Below the pieces are notes generated by a model. The model did not search any database. It was not told the DNA's origin and saw only the letters and a program-made list of their open reading frames with translations. The translations under genes and the position numbers were made by a program. From positions 124,001-188,000 of the forward strand of contig JAFEMH010000758.1 in assembly GCA_022495995.1 (NCBI GenBank): a DNA stretch of 64,000 nucleotides. The letters are read 5' to 3'. Shown here piece by piece: positions 11,280 through 21,090 of the stretch; positions within the stretch are counted from its first letter, which is position 1; each line of letters begins with the position of its first letter. The DNA is from Adenophora triphylla var. japonica (lineage: Eukaryota > Streptophyta > Magnoliopsida > Asterales > Campanulaceae).

Positions 11280-11570
11280 ATGGTGAAATCTATAACTGGA
11301 GAAGAAACACAGCTCAAATTGCTCGAAGATCGTCTCAGTCAATCCGGAATCTTCTCTCAGGTAGGGCTTGTAATAGGCAAGCTTAATCCGAGCTCTGACC
11401 GAGGTTTCGTCTTCGATTTGGTTCCTACACCGGCGAATGATGCCGGAGATTCCGCTTGTTCGATCGTCGAGATCGATAAGAAGAAGACAACATCAAAAGT
11501 TGCCGCTAAGTCTCAGTCCGATTCTTCTTCGTCTTTGTCAATTGATAAGGATTGGGTTGCCGAACACGCT
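11280..11570 (+). pseudogene. Captured first-exon fragment of an ODR4-like gene
   Basis: The frame from ATG 11280 reads GEETQLKLLEDRLSQSG, SQVGLVIGKLNPSSDRGFVF, DLVPTPANDAG, then a Ser-rich stretch and IDKDWVAEHA. I recognise this as the N-terminus of the plant ODR-4-like protein family, an ER/trafficking-associated protein. Similarity stops near 11570 at GCT followed by GGTACG, which looks like the original exon end. About 100 codons remain of a protein several hundred residues long. It lies inside a TIR/hairpin element, so it is a transduplicate rather than the resident gene. Identification is from memory of the family. Confidence 0.65.
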
Positions 11571-11650
11571 GGTACGGGATGCGGTTAAAAACACGTTTTT
11601 TTCTATCTTAACAAAAAACGCGTTTTTTACAAGTTTTTGGCAAACTCCTT

Positions 11651-11915
11651 AAATTAATGTATCAAAATAAAATAATATCCCATGTAAGGCCAGACAGTAG
11701 GATGTAAGTGCATTGGTTCAGATTGCAATTTGAAATCGAACCCAATTAAATTGTGCAATTTCGTTTAGGTTTTAAGCATAAACGTTGGTTTATCAAAATT
11801 AGTTGATCACATGATTTCGTTTTGATTTGTAATCTGACCCTACACATCAAACCAAACCAAACTAAACTGACTAACTGAATTAATAATAATCAGATTGAGG
11901 TTTGAAATAGCCCCT
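11651..11915. other. Intergenic, nothing recognised
   Basis: Non-coding sequence between the hairpin-ended element and the Tat element. No ORF of note and no repeats apart from scattered AATTTGAAATCGAAC-like words. Confidence 0.5.
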
Positions 11916-11920
11916 AGATC

Positions 11921-12686
11921 TGAAATGGTTATCATAAATAGATTGGGCCTAAATAGTTAGGAGGGTTCAATAAACTTATTAGGCCAAGTAAGATGATAAT
12001 AAATGTGAAGATAAGTGACAAGTTGAGCGATAATTAATATGTCGGCTTAAGAGGGCGAGATAGGGTAATAAGCGACAAGAAGGTGATGTACAGATGAAAC
12101 GGAATGAAGGTGAGAAAAGCAATAGGCGAGAAGATGAACTTGTCCCATAGTTTTAGATAAAATATGAATATCTGAGAATGAGTGATTTGGCCTACTTTGT
12201 CGCAATAAAGATTTTGTCGCCTAGCGACAAACGTGACTGATGGTACAACCTTTTGGTATACTGACACGTGGTACCAACCCCCCCATAACGTATAACAGTG
12301 TAGCATGATGGGAATGTCAGTACTTTTTTACTAACTCTGAGGGTAGTTGACTGACTTAGCATGGATGATTGACACGTGTCCTTGCAGGTAGGGCCTATGA
12401 TTACAAGGTGGTATAAATATGTGAAATTCTCCATTATTAAGTAAGTCTACTCTCTCTCTCTAAAATCTGTCTCTTCTCCATTACAATATTAGAACTCTTC
12501 TTAAATCTGAACTGAAAACTGATTCTCACGCCGGAGGGGTTTCACCGGAGTCACCCCCGGTTTAGCTCATTGTTGCTTGTGTGTGTAGGTCCCATTGCGA
12601 GCCATCCCAAGGAGATTAGCCGGAGTATCCTGTGAAGCAGTTGAAGATTCAACTCCTGATCAACACCATTTTCCATGGCAGCATCA
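11921..12686 (+). repeat. 5' LTR of the Tat element
   Basis: Starts TGAAATGG, ends CAGCATCA. It contains a plausible promoter (GGTATAAATATGTG near 12409) followed by a CT-rich tract (CTCTCTCTCTCT), as expected at the U3/R border. Two ACGT-core motifs (GACACGTGG, GACACGTGTCC) lie upstream of the TATA box. It differs from the 3' LTR at three single bases, near 12056, 12311 and 12591. Confidence 0.93.
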
Positions 12687-13105
12687 GTTGGTTCCGTTGC
12701 CGGGACTGAGCGTTCTTCTTTGGGTGGCTAGGTGAAGTTTGGGAGGTTGTTGGTGGCTGCCGGAGGTAAGAGAGAAGAGGGAGCACTGTTGTTGTTTTGT
12801 TGGTGGAGCCCAGAAGATTCTAACTGTCAGTTTGGTCAAAGGAGTAAAGGCTAGTTGATTAGAAAATCAAGGAGGATTCTCAGATAGTACTTGTTAAAGG
12901 TGTTTTTTGGATTGTGGTATTTATTTCAGGAAGTCATAAAGTTGTCTTTGGCTATAAAGGTTGTAAGTTCATTAGTGCATGCATTAAAGGCATTTTGTTT
13001 TCAGAAAGTGACTTGTAAAGTTGTCAGAACAGTTGGTTTATGGTGAAAAGGTGTGATTTGTCTTGAAGTGTCTGTAAAAGTATAACAGTTAGTTGGAAGC
13101 AAGTT
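12687..13105 (+). promoter_or_regulatory. PBS and gag leader of the Tat element
   Basis: TGGTTCCGTTGCCGGGA (12689-12705) follows the LTR within two bases. It resembles the Tat/Athila-type priming site TGGCGCCGTTGCCGGGG, with two or three differences. About 400 bp of untranslated leader follow before the first long gag frame. Confidence 0.7.
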
Positions 13106-14944
13106 ATGGTGGTTGGACAAGAAAAAGCTACCCCCTCTAGGGTGGCTCAGAACTTAACATTGGCAACCCCAAATGCAAAGGATGCTCGTGCGGGAGTTGA
13201 AGCAGGATCTGAAAGAGAGGTGGAGGTCCATACGTCTGAGACTAACACCAGTGTTAGGCGGGCTAGGGTGGAGGAGGAAAGGGTGAGAGTGGAAAGAGCC
13301 AAGGCAGTAGATGAAGTCCAAGTTCCCGCGAAGTCAAAGAATGCAGAAGTAAGAGAAAGGATTGAAAAGTTAAGGGCGGATAATGAGGCGTGGATGCATG
13401 TCCTCGCCAATAATCAACAATTGAAGGAGTTACATGTGGAGCCCTCCCACATTCCTGAGGATTTACTAAATGGGCAAGCGGGAAGGTCCCATGTCGGCGG
13501 GCAAAATCGAGAGGTTAGCGCTAGCGTGGCTAATAGACCAAGACATAATGTAGATACGCCGCTGCCCAGGAGATTAGCAGAAAATCGAAGGCGAGATGAT
13601 GACTTGGAAGCAAGAAAGAAGAGGAGAAAGAAAATATACCATAAGCCAGGCAACTCCAAAGAAGAATCTTATTACTTTGAATATGACAGCAATGAATCTA
13701 GCGGCTCCACGCACGACGAGGGACGCGGCAAAGAAAGGACCCATATATCGCGACGTCATGATGCTAGGCGACATCGTGAGAGGTCACCGCGGGATAGGGA
13801 GCGACGGCGAAAAGATAGGAAAGATAAAGATTATGATAAGGAAAGGGAGCAGAGAGCTGCAGAGGCGGTAAGGGCGGCAGAAGCCGAGAAGATCGTAGAA
13901 GCCATAAAAGCCGCAGAGTTGGCCAAGGCCAGTGAGGCAGAGAAGGCTAAGAAGGAAGAGGAACAAAGGTTAAGAAATGAGATGGCTGAGATGGCGAAGA
14001 AAATTAAGGATTTAGAGGCGGGAATAAAGAAAGTGGAAGGGAAAAAGCCTTTTTTGGCTCCTTTCACCCAAAATATCAAAGGTGTTGCCCCAGACCCAAG
14101 TTTTCGAATGCCAACTTTATCAAGTTATTCAGGAAAATCTAGAGCAGTAACTCATGTGGGAGGATTTGAAGCAACCATGTCGCTATTGACTGAGAATGAA
14201 GCAATTTTATGTCGAGCATTGGTGAGCACTCGCGCATCATGCATTGGATTGGTTCTTAGTACGGCTCAAGATTCTATAATCGGGGTATCAAGATTTCAGG
14301 GAGAAATTCTTGGCGAGATTTAGTGCGTCAGGATCACAACCAGTTCAAAAGACGGAGTTGTGCAGTCTTAAGCAAAAGGATGGGGAAGGGATTGCGACTT
14401 TCACGTACGTGTTCACGGGAGTGGCCAATCAAGTTCCCGACATCGCTCAAGGCGAGATAATCATGTTGTATAACACCGCCATACCCAGGGTCACTTCAAG
14501 CGGGAGTTAGGGATGAGATTGCCAAAGACTACGGGGGAGTTGTATGAAAGAGTGCGAGGATTTTGTAGTGGAGCTAGAGTTAAGACAAAGGGGGGTACAA
14601 TTGCGAGTCAGGCCGTCAAGAAAGTGGCGAGCGAAAGGGTGGAGATAGTGCGAGATGATAGAAGAGGGTTTGGCGGCAATAGAGGGGTAAGTCAAACGGG
14701 AGGAAACGGAGGCCGTGAAGAAGGGCGCACGGGGGGTCAGAGAGAGTTTAAGCCAAAGACAGACATCAAGTATAGCCGGTTGAACACTCCTATCAGCGAG
14801 ATCATGAAGAAAATAAATCTGCCCGAACCTTTTCCTATTACATCAGGAACTGGTCCGTCTAGAGATCAGAATAGTTACTGTGAATTTCACAAAGATAAGG
14901 GGCACAAGACTGATGATTGTTATAATTTGAGGAGATTGATTTAG
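13106..14944 (+). pseudogene. Tat gag (frameshifted)
   Basis: Starts MVVGQEKATPSR. The first 400 residues are highly charged: a region rich in RRRK/DRERRRKDRKDK, then a long AE/AK coiled-coil-like stretch (AEKIVEAIKAAELAKASEAEK). The capsid-like region follows (FRMPTLSSYSGKS, HVGGFEATMSLLTENEAILC) and continues in another frame from about 14310 (MARFSASGSQPVQKTELC) and again from 14513. A zinc knuckle CEFHKDKGHKTDDC lies at 14879-14920. At least two frame changes and a TAG at 14942-14944 break it. It would assemble the particle. Confidence 0.85.
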
Positions 14945-16354
14945 GGGAAGATTGACAGGGGTTTTCTGCAGGAGTATTTGGAGGAGAATGTTGGGCGGGA
15001 TGATTAACGTAGGCCGGAGAGAAATTTGGTAGATGTCATTCACGACCCTTTACCCAGTGTGTCTCAGTTGAATACCCAAATCATGACTTTGACGCATACG
15101 TTTGATGTTCCTCAGTTCCCCGCCAGTCAAGATAGGGTGATCAGTTTTTCCAGGCGAGAATTGGCTGTTACCAAAAGCCATGGTAGTCAGCCAATTATCA
15201 TCACTATGTATCCAGGCAATAATATCGTGCAGCGAGTCATGGTGGACTCTGGGGCAAGTAGGAATGTGCTTTATTATGATGCTTTTAAAAGGATGAATTA
15301 TACAGAGGCAAATTTGGTGCCTCATAAGGGATATCTTGAGGGATTCACTAATCACTCTGTTAAAGTTAAAGGGACGATTATGTCGATGTTGAAATTGGTG
15401 AAGGAAAGTCAAGCGAGATGCGAGAATGTCGAATTCATGGTGATTGATCTTGTGTCTCCTTATAATGCTATAGTGGGAATCCCATTCATGTTGAGTTTTG
15501 AAATGGTTCTGTCAATTCCCCATCAGAGGGTGAAGTATCCCACAGCTAATGGGATAGGTTGCTTGAAGAGTGAGGCGGTCACTGTGATAAGAAAACAAAA
15601 GGAGATGTTGAAAGCTAAGGCAGAGAGTACAATTTCGATGACTTCCAAAGTAGAATCTAGTCCACTAAAGATAAATATGGTTAAGATTGTAGAGGTGGAG
15701 AATGGTGAACCAGATTGGATCATAACGGAGAGTATGAGAAATGGAACTGCTATGGTAGCCGAAGCGACAAACCAAGTGTCAGGGCGAGTTTCAGGGCAAG
15801 TGATAAGGGGGTTAAGAGGAGGGCGAGAAATATGTATGTTGGAAGAGCGGGAATCAGATTGGCGGGATGTAGATTCCGGCATGGGGGGACCGAGTGATGA
15901 TGATGAAGAAAATTGTTGGGCGATGGAAATAGTGAGTGCCACGCCCCATATAAGTTATGCCAGGGTTGTAAGGCTAGTTAGTATGAAGGAGCCAAGGATT
16001 GAAGAAGTGGTTGAGGGAAATGTTAAAGTACTTATGAGCGAATCTGATGAAGATTATGAAGCCATTGAGGTGGAGGACGCTCAGGGGCGGCCTACTGGTA
16101 ATGTCTTTGCCGATCATAAAAAGCCAGTTCCTGTTGGTGTGAGGAAGAGGAAAAGAATGGAGGTGGAAACGCTACAGGTGCGGGATGAGCCAGATATCAA
16201 GGCGGGAGAAGAGCTGGAGGAGGTAGAAATCAATTGTTATTTTCCCGAACAGAAGGTGAAGATTGGAAAGCAATTGTCGCGGGATGAGCGAGAAGCTTTG
16301 GTTAATTTTTTGAAAGAAAATTTGGATGTCTTTGCTTGGAGGCGGAAGACATGA
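14945..16354 (+). pseudogene. Tat protease and linker
   Basis: Same frame as the end of gag. A TAA near 15005 precedes the long open stretch 15026-16354. The retropepsin active site is MVDSGASRNVLYYDAF (around 15239-15286) and the later flap/closing motif is YNAIVGIPFM. The C-terminal half is a Glu/Lys-rich linker leading to RT (LDVFAWRR). It is an aspartic protease that would process gag-pol. Separated from gag by stops and from RT by a frame change near 16340. Confidence 0.85.
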
Positions 16355-17690
16355 AGGGTATTGATGAGAGTATAGCTTTGCATTGTCTGAATACTGATCC
16401 TAATGTGGAGCCATTTAAGCAAAGGGTAAGGCATTTGTCGCCAGAGAAAGAGGTGGCAGTATTGGAGGAAGTGGAAAAGTTGTTGAAGGCGGGAATAATT
16501 GAGAAAATCCAATATCCAGTTTGGTTGGCTTGCCCCGTAATGGTTTTGAAGTCAAACAAGAAATGGAGAATGTGTATTGATTTCACCGATTTAAACACAA
16601 AGATGCCCCAAGGATTGCTATCCTTTACCCAAGATTGATAAGTTGGTAGATTCCATTGCAGGTCACGGGGTGTTTAGTTTTATTGATGCTTACTCAGGAT
16701 ATCACCAGATTAAGATGGCGGAAGAGGATAAAGCGAAAACAGCGTTTAGGACTCCAAAGGGAAATTTTTGTTACAAGATGATGCCGTTCGGCTTGAAGAA
16801 TGCGGGGGCAACATATCAAAGGATGGTGAACGAGGTGTTCAAGTCGCAGATTGGGCGGAATATAGAAGCGTACATTGACGACATGGTGATCAAGACCAGA
16901 GAAAAACCACTTGTTGGATCTTGCTGAGACTTTTGAGAACTTAAGAAGGAATTCAATGAAGTTGAACCCTAGTAAGTGCACGTTTGGTGTTACGGCGGGA
17001 AAATTTCTGGGATTCTTGGTCAACAGGCGCGGGATTGAGGCCAACCCAGAAAAAATTCAGGCGTTATTAGACATGTCGCCACCTAAGTCTATTCGCGAGA
17101 TTCAGCGACTAAATGGGAGGATCATTGCCCTGGGAAGATTTATTTCGAAGTCGGCGGAGAGATGTTTGCCGTTCTTCAAAGTTTTGAAGGGCGGAAAGAA
17201 ATTTGAATGGAGCGAGGAGTGCGGAGCGCTTTTGAAGAAGTGAAAGCTTACTTGGGGAAGCCACCATTGTTGAGCAGCCCTGTGGAGGGGGAGGAATTGT
17301 TTGTTTATTTGGCAGCTTCTGACTATGCGGTTGCGGCAGTGTTGGTAAGGGAAGACGGAGGAATTCAAAGGCCTGTATACTATGTTTCCAAAGCATTAAG
17401 TGAGGTTGAGTCGAGGTATTTTAATGCCGAGAAGTTGGCTTATGCGTTGGTGATGGCGGCAAGGAAGTTGAGGGCCTATTTTGTCGCTCATACTATTGTG
17501 GTGTTGACAGACGCGCCCTTAAGAAAGATTCTGCAGCAACCAGATTCTGCGGGAAGGCTTTTGAAGTGGTCGATTGAGTTGACGGAATTCGACATCAGAT
17601 ATGAATCTCGTCGAGCTATTAAGGCGCAAGCGTTGGCAGACTTTATAGTTGAAACCTCATTTACCAAGCCACAGGCCGATGTAGTTGAGG
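16336..17690 (+). pseudogene. Tat reverse transcriptase and first RNase H (frameshifted)
   Basis: RT spans three frames. WLACPVMVLKSNKKWRMCID ends at 16638. GVFSFIDAYSGYHQIKMAE, TAFRTPKGNFCYKMMPFGLK and the catalytic box YIDDMVIK lie in 16643-16927. The thumb/connection (KCTFGVTAGKFLGFLVNRRG) lies in 16911-17243. From 17207 the canonical RNase H follows (FVYLAASDYAVAAVLVRED, YFNAEKLAYALVMAARKLRA, ALADFIVE). A single lost base explains each change of frame. The YxDD box is intact. Confidence 0.88.
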
Positions 17691-17754
17691 AACGCGAGAA
17701 AAAGAAGATGGCAAAGCGGGCTGAGCCAAGTTTGATTGAAGAAAAGAAGAGGCC

Positions 17755-18150
17755 GGAAGATTGTTGGATTCTACATGTAGATGGTTCGTCAGCAAAGGAC
17801 AGAGGAGGAGCGGGAATGGTTTTGATATCCCCAGATGCGGAATGTGAGTATAGGAAAGCCTTTAGGTTCAAATTCCCAGTGTCTAATAATCAGGCGGAGT
17901 ACGAAGCATTGGTGTCGGGAATTGAATTTGCGCGGGATGTTGGAGTAAAGAGGATTGTGGTCCATTCTGACTCTCAATTGATTGTTAAGCAAGTGAAAGG
18001 CGAGTATGGCACGGCGAATTCATTTTTAATAAGATATTGTGATTTGGTGAGAAACATCTTGAGTCATTTTGAGTTTTGGGAGTTGGTACAAATTGGGCGA
18101 GAAGAGAATTCAAAGGCGGATGCACTGAGTAGGTCGGCGGGAAGTGGAGA
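17755..18150 (+). CDS. Second, archaeal-type RNase H of the Tat polyprotein
   Basis: In the open frame 17207-18628: WILHVDGSSAKDRGGAGMVL, NNQAEYEALVSGIEFARDVG, VHSDSQLIVKQVKGEY and SKADALSRSAG. The D-E-D residues of an RNase H fold are present, and the segment lies downstream of the canonical RNase H. A dual RNase H is established for Tat-lineage elements and separates them from chromoviruses. This part of the polyprotein is uninterrupted. Confidence 0.85.
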
Positions 18151-18234
18151 AAATGAAGCAGCTGTGGATCCCTTGGTGGAGTATGTGGACACGCCGGCAA
18201 TTGATAGATCCAGGGTAATGGAGATTGGAGAGAC

Positions 18235-19475
18235 GGAAGCAAATTGGGTTACTGACATGAAAGATTTTTTAGAGAAGGGTGAATTGCCGCTTGAGGAAGA
18301 AAGGGCTAAACTAGTAAAGGTGACTTCCCCGCGATTTACGGTGCAAGATGGAATCCTATATAGAAGATCTTTTTCAAAGCCATTGATGAGGTGTATAGAG
18401 CCGGGGACGGTGGCTAAGGTTTTGTTTGAAATCCATGAAGGCGTCTCAGGAGGTCATCCGGCAATATCTCATGCGGAGAAGGTGTTGTTCCATGGTTATT
18501 ATTGGCCAAGCTTGAAGAAGGATGCGGGAAGAGTATGTGCGGAAATGCGAGAAGTGTCAAAGGTTTGGGAATATTCCGCGCCAACCCGCCACCGAGCGTA
18601 CGCCTATTGTCGCAACGTGGCCTTTTGATATGTGGGGCATAGATTTGATTGGGCCATTTCCAAAGGCCAAGGGAGGATGCCAAGATGTAGTCGTTGCGAG
18701 ATTATTTTACGAAGTGGACTGAAGCGAAAGCCTTGGCAACGATAAGCGAGGATAATGTGATTAAGTTCGTTCAAGAAAACATTTGGTGCAGATATGGGTT
18801 ACCTGTGGCCATTATCTCGATCATGGAACACGCTTTGGTAAGAAATTTGCCGCGGAATGTCAAAGGATGAATGTGAAGCATCGATGCTCGGCGGTATACA
18901 AAAGCCGCAGCCGTAAATGGTCGCGAGAGTATGCAAATAAGCAAATCATTGCCGCATTACGCAAAAATTTGGAAGGAAGGGGCGGAGCATGGTTAGAAGA
19001 ATTGTCTATCGCATTATGGTATGTAAGGACCACAATAAAGGGTTCAACCGGTGAAACAAAGATTTGCTTTGACTTACGGGTCTGAAGCCATGGCACCGGC
19101 CGAGATGGCCTTGCCGACTTATAGAGTGACCTATTATGATGAGGCGAGAAATGGTCAGAGGCGGTGTAACGACCTTGATTTGGTTGATGAAAGGAGGCTA
19201 CAAGCGAGAATGAGGATGGTAAATTACAAGCGTAAGATGAAGGCCCAAAGATGATAAGCGGGTTAACAAGAGGTCTTTCAATGTAGGTGATTGGGTACTA
19301 AGGAGTGCAGAAGCCACGGACCCAAACCAGCTTCACCAAGTTGAATGAAAATGGGAAGGGCCGTTTCGTGTATCTCAAATTGTTCGAGAAGTGGACCTAT
19401 CTACCGAGAAAGCAAGATGGCGAAGAGTTGAAGAATGCCTGGAGTGTCGATCATTTGAAGCGTTTTTATCAATGA
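18235..19475 (+). pseudogene. Tat integrase (frameshifted)
   Basis: The H2C2 zinc region is split across frames: EIHEGVSGGHPAISHAEKVL before about 18540, KCEKCQRFGNIPRQPATERT after it. The core begins WPFDMWGIDLIGPFPKAKGG. Around 18820 the second catalytic Asp region has lost a base. NGREYANK-type sequence near 18920 and LEGRGGAWLEELSIALWYVR follow. The region KRSFNVGDWVL near 19270-19300 is the GPY/F-type C-terminus. At least five frame changes. Positions 19476-19866 hold no gene. Confidence 0.8.
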
Positions 19476-19866
19476 AGTTGTAGTAACCTTTTGTAGTTGC
19501 ATCTTTTGATTTTGGTTCTAGATGATAAAAGATACGTAACTTTTTATGGGGTCATGTGTTTTTGTGTACATCGCATTGACGGGAAAGTTATGTAGAATTT
19601 GCCAATCTAGCACGATGTAACTTGTCAACGTGATGGAAGAAGGAAGGAATTATTCAGCGACATTCTGTTTTGTGATCACCGTTTTCATTAAAATTTGACA
19701 AGTGTTATGTTTTGTGAAACAGTTATTGGAACGGCGGGATTAGAAGAACGACGGTGGTCAAGGAAGCTGTTTTAATAAAGGATAAAGAGCTTGGGTAAAG
19801 GAGGCGACAGTAGAAGCGCGCAAAGAAACGTGAGAAGCAATCGTCATCAACACTCACCAAGAGGGA

Positions 19867-20625
19867 TGTGGTGTCTTGGTTAGAGACCAAGGCACCTAAT
19901 GGATGTGGCGGCTTGGTTAGAGACCAAGTCGCCCAAAAGGGATGTGGTGTCTTGGTTAGAGACCAAGGCACCTAATGGATGTGGCGGCTTGGTTAGAGAC
20001 CAAGTCGCCCAAAGGGACGTGGTGGCTTCGTTAGAGACCAAGTCACCTGTGGGACGTGGCGTCTGGTTAGAGACCAAGTCGCCCAAAGGGATGTGGTGGC
20101 TTGGTTAGAGACCAAGTCACCCTGTGGGTGGATGTGGCGGCTTGGTTAGAGACCAAGTCGCCCAAAGGGATGTGGTGGCTTGGTTAGAGACCAAGTCACC
20201 CAAAAAGTGGATGTGGCGTCTTCGGGTTAGAGACCAAGTCGCCCAAAGGGATGTGGTGGCTTGGTTAGAGACCAAGTCACCCGTGGATGTGGCGGCTCGG
20301 GTTGGAGACCAAGTCGCCCAAAGGGATGTGGTGGCTTGGTTAGAGACCAAGTCACCCGTGGGTGGATGTGGCGTCTTGGTTAGAGACCAAGTCGCCCAAA
20401 AGGGATGTGGTGGCTTGGTTAGAGACCAAGTCACCCAAAAAGGGATGTGGCGGCTTGGTTGGAGACCAAGTCGCCCAAAAGGGATGTGGTGGCTTGGTTA
20501 GAGACCAAGTCACCCAAAAAGGGATGTGGCGGCTTGGTTAGAGACCAAGTCGCCCAAAAGGGATGCGACATCTTGGTTAGAGACCAAGTCGCCCAAGAGG
20601 GATGCGATATCTGGGGAAGAAATCA
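19867..20625. repeat. Array of about 19 hairpin units (39-bp monomers, alternating types)
   Basis: Each unit reads GGATGT, then left arm GG(T/C)GgCTTGGT, loop TAGAG, right arm ACCAAGtC(A/G)CC, then an A-rich spacer. In 18 consecutive units GGTG is always paired with CACC and GGCG with CGCC, and the two types alternate strictly, giving a dimer of about 78 bp. Two units have the inner G/T wobble reversed to T/G. The last two units are decayed. Both strands are open over long stretches only because the unit lacks stops; this is not a gene. It lies between the 3' end of pol and the 3' end of the antisense gene. Positions 20626-21090 hold no gene. Confidence 0.9.
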
Positions 20626-21090
20626 AGTTGCATAAAGGGATGTGGTATATCAATTAGAGGTGTGACTCCAAATGGATATGTTGAAATTCTCACATTAAAT
20701 AGTTGGCGAGAATCTATGCTGAGGAGTGAGGCTGCCTAAAGACAAGCCTCACTTTTTTGAAGGGAGTAGTATGTATATAGAGATAAGATGGAGAGTGCAA
20801 TCTTCGATGAACTATCGAAGCAAAATCATTATGAATCAAAAGAAAGATACGCGACATGAAAATGTCAATGATAAACAAGTAAAGATTGGAGACAAGGCAT
20901 GAGGAACAGAGCATAAGATAAAGGTTGCAAAAGTGCGACAATTAGATAAGTACAAGTTGGGGCACCAAGGCCAATCACCCGAGTTAAAGTTGCGAGAAAT
21001 GAAATTAAAATGCAGAAAAGAAATATTGTTTGTTACAAACCAGGGGCAAATGAAAAAGTTTAGCAACAACCACAAAGTACAAGAATGAAA

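Larger units (their letters stand above)
10668..11641 (+). mobile_element. Hairpin-ended MULE-like element carrying an ODR4 fragment (974 bp)
   Basis: Flanked by a 9-bp duplication AAACTCCTT at 10659-10667 and 11642-11650. Starts GAGTGTGTCTTATGAAAAAC and ends ACAAGTTTTTGGC. Near each end are two palindromic words: left AAAAACGCGTTTTT and AAAAACGTGTTTT, right AACACGTTTTT and AAAAAACGCGTTTTTT, each pair forming a larger hairpin. Same start, end, TSD length and double-word layout as 57524-57674 and 41878-42354. The interior holds a GGCACT word array and one exon of a host gene. The 9-bp TSD suggests Mutator-superfamily transposition. Confidence 0.75.

Noticed and set aside
19867..20625. CRISPR-like regular array
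   Set aside because: The units are direct tandem repeats without unique spacers, in a plant retrotransposon. It is a minisatellite of hairpins.
19899..20635. Long open frames on both strands across the hairpin array (repeated WLETKSP / DLVSNQ peptides)
   Set aside because: Open only because a 39-bp unit, a multiple of three, lacks stops. No domain, no start context, and frames appear on both strands alike.
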